From Flavipsychrobacter sp. (GTDB lineage Bacteria > Bacteroidota > Bacteroidia > Chitinophagales > Chitinophagaceae): a DNA stretch of 64,000 bases. Both the position numbers and the translations under genes were made by a program. The DNA lies in assembly GCA_031292525.1 (NCBI GenBank), contig JARLGY010000054.1, positions 62,001-126,000 of the forward strand, read 5' to 3'. Under the pieces are notes generated by a model, which worked only from the letters and a program-made list of their open reading frames with translations, was not told the DNA's origin and made no database searches. This document shows, one piece after another, positions 43,492 through 50,296 of this stretch. How positions within the stretch are numbered: the first letter of the stretch is position 1; every line of letters begins with the position of its first letter.

Positions 43492-45714
43492 ATGAAAAAG
43501 ATTTTACTGCCAATTACAATGTTTGCCCTTGCCACACACATGCAAGCGCAAACACAAGCCCACAGCAAGGACAGCCTTGCAAAAGTGCAAACCTTAAAAG
43601 CCATTGAAATCAGCGCGATACGCGCAGGCGATGATGCACCATTTGCCAAAAAAGACATTAGCGGTAAAGCGCTTGAAAAAGAAAACCTGGGGCAAGACCT
43701 GCCTTACCTGCTGCAATACACACCATCGGCAATAGTAACCTCTGATGGGGGTACAGGTATTGGCTATACTGGTATACGTATAAGAGGCACAGACGCCACG
43801 CGTATTAATGTAACCATGAACGGAATACCGGTAAATGACCCTGAGGAGCAGGCTACTTTTTTCGTTGATATACCCGACATAGCCAGCAGTACCGGTAGCA
43901 TACAAATACAAAGAGGTGTGGGTACCAGTACCAATGGTGCCGGTAGCTTTGGTGCAACAGTGAGCATTAGCAACCTGCAGCAATTTGATAGTGCAGGCGC
44001 TATACTCAACAGCAGCATAGGATCTTTCAATACCTATAAAAACACTTTGCTTGCAGGTACCGGCATGCTGAAGAATGGATGGCAGTTTGATGTGCGACTG
44101 TCTAAAATAAACTCTGATGGGTACATACAACGATCGAGTACCGACCTGAAGTCTTTGCAATTTACAGCGGGTTGGAAAGCGAGCGAGAACACATGGTTTC
44201 ATTTTATGGTGATGACTGGCACAGAAAAGACCGGACAGGCGTGGGACGGTGTACCATCGGACTCCTTAAAAACAAACAGAACATACAACGAGCTTGGACT
44301 GCAAAATAACGGCACGTTCTATCCTAACCAGAGCGATAACTACCAACAAACCTATTACCAGGCTTTCCTGGACCATAAGTTCTCCCCGTATATAACTGCA
44401 CATGTGGGCTTGTTCCTCACACAGGGCAAAGGGTACTACGAAGAATACCATGGCAGTGAGCTATTATCGAATTATGGTTTGAGTAATGCCCCCCAAGATA
44501 CTATACCTACAGCGCTTACACGCCAGCTATGGTTAGATAATGCTTACTACGGTGGCGTTTTTTCATTCCTATATGAAAAAAAGAAAACCCAGCTTACCAT
44601 TGGTGGTGGTATCACTCAATTTGAGAACCTGCATTATGGCGTTATCACCTGGGCAGAAAATGGCGGCGTACCACCTAACTATAAATGGTACCAGGATGAC
44701 GCGCAGAAAAACGATTACAATATATATGCTAAACTGCAGCAGCATGTCAACAGCAAGCTAATTGTGTTTGCCGACCTGCAATTAAGGGATGTGGCATATT
44801 ACATCAATGGTTTCCAGGACAACCCTAACCTAAAACCAGCTGTAAACTATACTTTCTTTAACCCTAAGGCTGGACTTACCTATCTGTTGAAAGACACTTA
44901 TCAACAAAAACAAAAGATCTATGCATCTATAGCTGTGGGTAATAAAGAGCCCAACCACGACGATTATGAAATAGACAGTTTGCACCTGCCCAAACCAGAA
45001 ACATTGTATGACGTAGAAGCTGGTTACGAATTCAACTCACGCAAATTGAGCTTTGGCGCTAACTTCTACTACATGTACTACCACGACCAGCTTGTGCTTA
45101 CCGGAGAACTAAATGATGTGGGAGGTGCAGTGCAAACCAACGTACCTAAAAGCTACCGAACAGGTATAGAACTTATGGGCGCTTATGCACCGTTTAATTG
45201 GGTGAGAATATTGGGTAATGCTACATTCAGTGAAAACAAAATAGCCAACTTTACAAGTACCCTTTATGATAGTGCATATAATGCTTACCAGCATACCTAC
45301 AGCAATACCAACATTTCTTTTTCGCCATCTATAGTGGCTACCGGCACACTGGTATTTACACCATTCCACCATATGTCTCATGGCCAGCATTTAGATATAA
45401 ACATCAGCGAAAAATATGTGGGCAAACAATATCTGGACAATACCAGCAGCAACGACCGCGCACTTAGCGATTATGCCTATTGCAATGTCTTAGTTCGTTA
45501 TTCCCTTGTGGCTCGCCCATTCAGGGAGATCGCTTTCACATTGGCAGTGAATAATGTGTTCAACAAATTATATAGCTCTAACGGGGCTGTATATCCGTAT
45601 GTTCCTTATGGCGGCGAGGGTTTTACAGCTAATGGCAATAACGTAAATAACATTAACTATTATTATCCGCAAGCAGGTACTAATGTTTTGGGGGGAGTTA
45701 CTTTGAAATTTTAA
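43492..45714 (+). CDS. TonB-dependent outer-membrane receptor under TPP control
   Basis: 740 residues. Signal peptide (…FALATHMQAQ), then a plug domain (about 40-160) with LPYLLQYTPSAIV, GIRIRGTDATRINVTMNGIPVND and the RGVGTSTNGAGSFG block. A 22-strand barrel follows, ending VLGGVTLKF. The barrel is highly aromatic. It has no carboxypeptidase-like N-terminal extension, so it is of the BtuB-like rather than SusC-like type. The TPP riboswitch upstream indicates uptake of thiamine or a precursor such as HMP across the outer membrane (inference from regulation). No inner-membrane transporter follows, because a terminator ends the transcript. Confidence 0.93.
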   Translation: MKKILLPITMFALATHMQAQTQAHSKDSLAKVQTLKAIEISAIRAGDDAPFAKKDISGKALEKENLGQDLPYLLQYTPSAIVTSDGGTGIGYTGIRIRGTDATRINVTMNGIPVNDPEEQATFFVDIPDIASSTGSIQIQRGVGTSTNGAGSFGATVSISNLQQFDSAGAILNSSIGSFNTYKNTLLAGTGMLKNGWQFDVRLSKINSDGYIQRSSTDLKSLQFTAGWKASENTWFHFMVMTGTEKTGQAWDGVPSDSLKTNRTYNELGLQNNGTFYPNQSDNYQQTYYQAFLDHKFSPYITAHVGLFLTQGKGYYEEYHGSELLSNYGLSNAPQDTIPTALTRQLWLDNAYYGGVFSFLYEKKKTQLTIGGGITQFENLHYGVITWAENGGVPPNYKWYQDDAQKNDYNIYAKLQQHVNSKLIVFADLQLRDVAYYINGFQDNPNLKPAVNYTFFNPKAGLTYLLKDTYQQKQKIYASIAVGNKEPNHDDYEIDSLHLPKPETLYDVEAGYEFNSRKLSFGANFYYMYYHDQLVLTGELNDVGGAVQTNVPKSYRTGIELMGAYAPFNWVRILGNATFSENKIANFTSTLYDSAYNAYQHTYSNTNISFSPSIVATGTLVFTPFHHMSHGQHLDINISEKYVGKQYLDNTSSNDRALSDYAYCNVLVRYSLVARPFREIAFTLAVNNVFNKLYSSNGAVYPYVPYGGEGFTANGNNVNNINYYYPQAGTNVLGGVTLKF

Positions 45715-45735
45715 ACTAAGTCCCTTCTTTTACCA

Positions 45736-45766
45736 GCCGCTGTACTTGAAGTACAGCGGCTTTTTT
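45736..45766 (+). terminator. rho-independent terminator of the TonB receptor gene
   Basis: GCCGCTGTAC pairs perfectly with GTACAGCGGC around a five-base loop, followed by TTTTTT, 21 bp after the stop. Confidence 0.95.
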
Positions 45767-45777
45767 ATACCATTAAT

Positions 45778-46461
45778 TTACTTGTTGAGAAAGGCCTTCA
45801 TAAAATCAGCCTCGTAGTTTACACTTATAGGTATTTCTGTATCGCCGATGTAAATAGTTTTGTTGCGCACATTTTTTACCTGGGCCAGTGGCACGATAAA
45901 CGAGCGGTGGACGCGAATAAAATCATTGGACGGAAGCTGTTCAGCGATACTCTTCAATGTCATACGCACAAGAACTGACTTACCTGATAAGAGGTGTATT
46001 TTTAGATAATTATCCAGGCTCTCTATATAACGTATATCACCAGTGTTGATCTTTATGAGACTATAATCTGAACGTACGGTGATGAATGTTTCTTTAGCAG
46101 GGGTTGCTTCTAAAAGATGCCGCGCCTTTATTGCCGCCTGCAAGAAACGATCATACGTATAGGGTTTAAGCAAGTAATCGACAGCATTTAAATTAAAACC
46201 CTCCACTGCATACTGACTATAGGCAGTTGTGAATATAACAGGCGGATTTTGCTTTATAGTTTTAGCAAAATCAATGCCTGTAATGGATGGCATTTGAATA
46301 TCTAAAAACAGCAAGTCTGTCTCATTCGAACTCAGATATTCCAACGCCGCTGCGGGCCGTGTAAAGGTTTTTTGGAGTATCAGAAAATCGGTACGGTGAC
46401 AAAAATTCTCAAGTAACTCCAGCGCCGGTGGTTCATCGTCTATGGCTATTGCGCGTATCAT
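45778..46461 (-). CDS. LytTR family response regulator
   Basis: 227 residues. REC domain with IDDEPPAL, phosphoacceptor Asp54 in LLFLDIQMPSI, and KPYTYDRF. A C-terminal LytTR DNA-binding domain follows (about 125-225: YIESLDNYLKIHL, FIRVHRSFIVPL, ISVNYEADFMKAFL). Its ATG overlaps the stop of the kinase gene by 4 bp, so the pair is translationally coupled. Targets unknown. Genes for transporters or metal handling would fit the partner kinase's histidine-rich sensor. Confidence 0.94.
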   Translation of the reverse strand: MIRAIAIDDEPPALELLENFCHRTDFLILQKTFTRPAAALEYLSSNETDLLFLDIQMPSITGIDFAKTIKQNPPVIFTTAYSQYAVEGFNLNAVDYLLKPYTYDRFLQAAIKARHLLEATPAKETFITVRSDYSLIKINTGDIRYIESLDNYLKIHLLSGKSVLVRMTLKSIAEQLPSNDFIRVHRSFIVPLAQVKNVRNKTIYIGDTEIPISVNYEADFMKAFLNK

Positions 46462-47516
46462 TTCAGTTTTAGTATTAAGAGTACAGTATATTCATTATCA
46501 TGATCGGTAATGGCAATATTGTACCGGGCCGGATACAGCAACTGCAAGCGTGCCTGTGTATTTTCAATACCTATACCTGTCTGCTCTACATCATCTGAAT
46601 GCACGCTAACAATGTTGTTGGAAATACGGAACATCAATTCATTACCATGCAGGTTTATTTCTATGCTGATCTTTGAACTTTCTTCGGGGTTTACACCATA
46701 CTTGAAGGCATTCTCTATAAAAGATATAAGGATAAGCGGTGCGATTTCAAAACCTGGCTCAATGCCACTAATATTCAATGAAAGATCTAGTGTATTACCA
46801 AAACGATTGGTTTGCAGATCTATATAGCTTCTTATGTAATCAAGTTCTTTTTCAAGCGGAACCAGATCATTGTTGGCTTCGTTAAGGACGTAACGCATCA
46901 TACCAGAAAGTGCAACAATAGCATCGGGTGTTTTCTCAGATTTTTTTACGGCAAGGGAGTAAATACTGTTGAGTGTGTTGAAGAGAAAGTGCGGATTGAT
47001 CTGCGCTTTAAGATAAGATAGTTCGCTGGTGACCTTCTCTTTTTGTACAGTTTTGTAGCGTGTATTTATTTTCATCATTAATGATAAAAAGAAGATAGTC
47101 ATAAACTCTACCAAATGGTGTAAAACACGAACAAATAAAAAGGGAATAATACCGTGGTGACTATGCATATGCGGATGTTCGCCAAAAGGACCTCCATGAG
47201 CATGAAAATGTTCCCGGTGTTCATTCTTTGATATGCTTATTGAATTGGGTATTGCGGTAACAACAATAAAACAAACAAGCACAGACAATGCAAATGCTAC
47301 ATACTTTTTATTGAAGTAGTAGTGAGGAATAAGGTAGTAGTAATTGACATAAAAGAAGATAATAATGAGGGCAAACGTAAATATCTCTCTGTAGGTCTGC
47401 CAATCTGAAAACACATTATCAAGGTCTGGCGGGGCAGTAAGGATGGGCAGACACAAGAATGCAAGACATGCGAGAACATGCAGCAAAACCTGGGTTATTT
47501 TATTTTTCTTTTCCAT
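46458..47516 (-). CDS. LytS-type (His_kinase family) membrane sensor kinase with histidine-rich loop
   Basis: 352 residues from the ATG at 47516 (MEKKNKITQVLLHV), which follows a G-rich stretch; an ATG at 47570 is also in frame. Four or five TM helices come first. Between the third (FALSVLVCFIVVTAI) and fourth (FVRVLHHLVEFMTIFFLSL) lies an extracytoplasmic loop of about 30 residues in which about nine are His. The catalytic part has the typical QINPHFLFNTLNSIY phosphoacceptor region and the ATPase motif LISFIENAFKYG. The loop suggests sensing of a metal ion such as Zn, Cu or Ni (inference). Cotranscribed with the LytTR regulator. Confidence 0.92.
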   Translation of the reverse strand: MEKKNKITQVLLHVLACLAFLCLPILTAPPDLDNVFSDWQTYREIFTFALIIIFFYVNYYYLIPHYYFNKKYVAFALSVLVCFIVVTAIPNSISISKNEHREHFHAHGGPFGEHPHMHSHHGIIPFLFVRVLHHLVEFMTIFFLSLMMKINTRYKTVQKEKVTSELSYLKAQINPHFLFNTLNSIYSLAVKKSEKTPDAIVALSGMMRYVLNEANNDLVPLEKELDYIRSYIDLQTNRFGNTLDLSLNISGIEPGFEIAPLILISFIENAFKYGVNPEESSKISIEINLHGNELMFRISNNIVSVHSDDVEQTGIGIENTQARLQLLYPARYNIAITDHDNEYTVLLILKLK

Positions 47517-47590
47517 TTGCCCCCATCCCCCGACGGGATGCAACTGAAAGTTATTTAAAACCATTGACAATATTTAGTGGGGTAATAGAA

Positions 47591-47612
47591 GCCGGCGCCT
47601 AAGCGCCAGCCA
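47591..47612 (-). terminator. weak GC-rich hairpin between dioxygenase and kinase genes
   Basis: On the minus strand, GGCTGGCGC pairs with GCGCCGGCT around a TTAG loop. It is strong as a hairpin but not followed by a T run. It lies 21 bp after the dioxygenase stop and may aid 3' end formation. Confidence 0.45.
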
Positions 47613-47632
47613 TCCCTATTACTCCTAAGCGG

Positions 47633-48649
47633 TTATTCCTTAGTTAATAATTTACATTGCCTGAATGTGCCTGCCGCATTTGTTACAGAAACCTGGTAGA
47701 GATAACTGCCAGTAGCCAGCCCACCAAGATCTATTGTTATCTTCTGATCACCCTTCGCGAGGGTATCATTTACTAATATCTTTATTTTCCTACCCTGCAC
47801 ATCAAAGAGTTCTATTACCACATTAGAGTCTGTAATAAGAGCTATGGGTATAGTAGTGACACTAGTGCAAGGATTAGGGTAGTTTGCACCCAATTTAAAC
47901 TGACCACCGGTTTCTGGCTCTATATTTATAAGGCCAGTGGTTGGCGCTGCTATGCCAATAGTAAGCAAAGCATCGTAACCACCTGTTGTTGCGTTGGCAG
48001 TTACTGTCAACAGCTCGTATTGTGTATTGGCGGTGTCTGAAAAAACATTGTCGTCTGCATTAATAGCAACGGAAGTATTCTGGCCATGTGCTGTGTATAA
48101 CGATGTATTATAGACCGTAGTGTTGAGACTATCCGGGAAAGCCATTTGTGTAGTGGCACTTAGTACAGAACTGAGAAAAGCCTCTACATGTATATGTGTG
48201 GTACGGCCTGTGTACCAACCGGGATAAATAGTTTTGAAGGTAACCTGGCCGTTACTGTCTGTAAGTTGTATGCCTCTGAAAAATGTGGCGCCTACATAAC
48301 TCTGGGTGCCCAGGTAGCCCGGCTGGTTTGCATACTCTGAGTAGTAACCGTCTTTGTTGCAGTGCCATATATCTACACGTACGTTGCTGAGCGGGGCACA
48401 GTTATTATTTACGTTCACTATTGTGAGCGTAAGTGTTAGCGGGGTGCCGGGATTACCTTCGGTAATATCCTGCCGGTACATGGAAGAGTTACTGCTGAGG
48501 TCGTAAGGATAGGGACCAGCAGTTTCCTGCGGAATAAGAACACATGTACCTGATGTTTTGGCCTCTGAAGTGGCTTTGACATTACTAAATGGCAGTATGC
48601 TGCCGATACCTGCAAGGCCAATACCTTTTATAAAATCACTCCTTTTCAT
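47633..48649 (-). CDS. T9SS-exported intradiol ring-cleavage dioxygenase-like protein
   Basis: 338 residues. An N-terminal leader (MKRSDFIKGIGLAGIGSILP) resembles a twin-arginine-free Tat-like or Sec signal. Residues 30-235 follow intradiol dioxygenases: ETAGPYPYDL, VRVDIWHCNKDGYYSEY with the first ligand Tyr, then FKTIYPGWYTGRTTHIHVEAF, containing Tyr and two His that would bind Fe(III). The C-terminal part (about 265-338) is a T9SS type A sorting domain (KLGANYPNPCTSVT, VIELFDVQGRKI, GSYLYQVSV). It should cleave catechol or hydroquinone-type aromatics outside the cell. Confidence 0.88.
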   Translation of the reverse strand: MKRSDFIKGIGLAGIGSILPFSNVKATSEAKTSGTCVLIPQETAGPYPYDLSSNSSMYRQDITEGNPGTPLTLTLTIVNVNNNCAPLSNVRVDIWHCNKDGYYSEYANQPGYLGTQSYVGATFFRGIQLTDSNGQVTFKTIYPGWYTGRTTHIHVEAFLSSVLSATTQMAFPDSLNTTVYNTSLYTAHGQNTSVAINADDNVFSDTANTQYELLTVTANATTGGYDALLTIGIAAPTTGLINIEPETGGQFKLGANYPNPCTSVTTIPIALITDSNVVIELFDVQGRKIKILVNDTLAKGDQKITIDLGGLATGSYLYQVSVTNAAGTFRQCKLLTKE

Positions 48650-48841
48650 AAATACAACGTTTTAAAAGGTTAATGATATACAATAGTAAACAGCACTTCT
48701 TTATGCATAAAATAATAGGGGTGAAAGCATGAAATGCGGTTGCAGAATATGTATAAACCTTATGCAGGGACCTGATACTGGAAAGACATGCTTGATTGCT
48801 GGTATTATCTTTTTAGTTTTAACAATTAAACGAACATACCC

Positions 48842-49249
48842 ATGAATTGGAAACTCATTTTTGGATTATCATTGCTGGGGCTAGTAATGGCGATAGGCAC
48901 AGTTTTCTTCATCCCTGCCAGTTTTGACTATGTGCTTTGGCCTGTTGTTTTTATAATAAGCGCTTACCAGATAGGGAAGAAGGCAACCAAATCTTTCTTC
49001 GCACATGGGTTTATGCTGGGACTTGCAAACTGTGTATGGGTGACTACAGCACATGTGGTATTTGCACCTACCTATTTACTCCATCATCCGCAAGAAGCAG
49101 AAATGGGCTTGAGAATGGGGAATGTTGACCCCCAAGAAGCTTTGCTTTTGCTGGGACCTGTAGTAGGTGTGATATCGGGGGTGGTTATTGGTATATTGGC
49201 TGCGGTAGCCGGGGCAGTGATCAGGAGCAAAAACCAACAGCCTGTATGA
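48842..49249 (+). CDS. small membrane protein of unknown function
   Basis: 135 residues with four hydrophobic segments (LIFGLSLLGLVMAIGTVFFI, FDYVLWPVVFIISAYQI, HGFMLGLANCVWVTTAHVVF, LLLLGPVVGVISGVVIGILAAVAGAV) ending in RSKNQQPV. It resembles the glycine-rich helical repeats of small integral membrane proteins in Bacteroidota, but I do not recognise a named family. Stands alone, convergent with the YdcF gene. Confidence 0.72.
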   Translation: MNWKLIFGLSLLGLVMAIGTVFFIPASFDYVLWPVVFIISAYQIGKKATKSFFAHGFMLGLANCVWVTTAHVVFAPTYLLHHPQEAEMGLRMGNVDPQEALLLLGPVVGVISGVVIGILAAVAGAVIRSKNQQPV

Positions 49250-49286
49250 AATTACATTGGTTATCTTCAATACTATTTTGTCATCC

Positions 49287-50039
49287 CTATTTTCCCTTTG
49301 CCCAGTACACTGCATAGCCTATGACCTCCTTTATATAGTAGGGCCAGGTACTCAATGGATCGGAAGATGGGAGAAGATCTAAAACTGATACGCGGGAACG
49401 ACCATTGGTATAGTTGCAAGGATAGGGAACTACGGGTAAATGTTCCCTGCTGAATACTAATAAAGAGCGACGCATGTGGAAGCCTGATGTAACTAATACA
49501 TATGGAGGTTGCAGATCTTTTTCAGCGAGTAATTGGCGGGTAAAGGCACCATTCTCTAAAGTGTTCCTTGAATTGTTTTCTACCAATATAGCATCTGCAG
49601 GCAGACCTACGGCTGCCAGTTGCTGTGCTGCCCATGCTCCCTCGTGGTACGCACCTGGCACCAGGTTGCCATTGCCACCACTCACCAACACATGACTTAC
49701 GGCGCCCTGCTTGTATAATTTCACCCCTTGTATAAAGCGATCGGCAGCGAGGTTGAAAAAACCTTGTTCATTTCTATCTGAAGATGAGAAGCCGCCTAGC
49801 ACAATGGCACAACTGTAATGACTATTTGCTGGTAATGTAGCAGGCGGATAATCCCAGACCCGGGCAAAATGATTGAGCAGGAAGTTGTTACTAAAAAGGT
49901 AAAACACAACTACGGCAGCAATGCGCAGGTTCCTTTTCCTCCTGGTATTCTTAACTACGATGCTGCAAATGGCCAGCACTATTACCCAGGTAAGTGGGAA
50001 AATAAAGTAGAGTAAGACTTTTGAGAGGATGAAGAACAT
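49287..50039 (-). CDS. YdcF/ElyC family (DUF218) membrane-anchored protein
   Basis: 250 residues. Two N-terminal membrane helices (FFILSKVLLYFIFPLTWVIVLAI and NLRIAAVVVFYLFSNNFLL) precede a DUF218 domain: CAIVLGGF, DRFIQGVKLYKQGAVSHVLVSGGNG, ILVENNSRNTLENGAFTRQLL and VLVTSGFHMRRSLLVF. The family includes ElyC and SanA, which affect envelope integrity, and YdcF, which binds SAM. Likely acts on envelope biogenesis at the inner membrane. Confidence 0.88.
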   Translation of the reverse strand: MFFILSKVLLYFIFPLTWVIVLAICSIVVKNTRRKRNLRIAAVVVFYLFSNNFLLNHFARVWDYPPATLPANSHYSCAIVLGGFSSSDRNEQGFFNLAADRFIQGVKLYKQGAVSHVLVSGGNGNLVPGAYHEGAWAAQQLAAVGLPADAILVENNSRNTLENGAFTRQLLAEKDLQPPYVLVTSGFHMRRSLLVFSREHLPVVPYPCNYTNGRSRVSVLDLLPSSDPLSTWPYYIKEVIGYAVYWAKGK

Positions 50040-50121
50040 AGCCGTTGCCTGTTAAATTTTCGTGCGGAGATTACGGTATAAAGTTAGTTTCTAAATCGGA
50101 TGGATCAGTATTTTGTACGGG

Positions 50122-50213
50122 GCACCCCTACAGGGTGCTGACGATATTATGCGACGGATCTACAAAGCGGCGACCCCTACAGGGTCGTGAGCGCAAGTTC
50201 AAATCCTACAGGG
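50122..50213. repeat. three copies of a CCTACAGGG unit, two forming covarying hairpins
   Basis: GCACCC-CTACA-GGGTGC (50122-50138) and CGACCC-CTACA-GGGTCG (50171-50187) share the loop and differ in the stem by compensating base changes. A third CCTACAGGG follows at 50205-50213 without a complete stem. The region between YdcF and polA is otherwise free of coding signals. This looks like a REP-type or structured-RNA cluster. Confidence 0.65.
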
Positions 50214-50296
50214 CCGGGATAACCTGGCCATTACAAGATTTCATTTACAATATCCACCGCGAGGAAGGCAGGGATAAAACCAGCCCCTACATTATC

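Noticed and set aside
43594-44202. Open frame of 202 codons on the minus strand inside the TonB receptor gene
   Set aside because: Antisense to a clear plug domain; its residues are enriched in Arg/Cys/Tyr by codon mirroring only.
50122-50213. CRISPR-like array of CCTACAGGG repeats
   Set aside because: Only three short palindromic units with irregular 29-49 bp spacing and no cas genes nearby.
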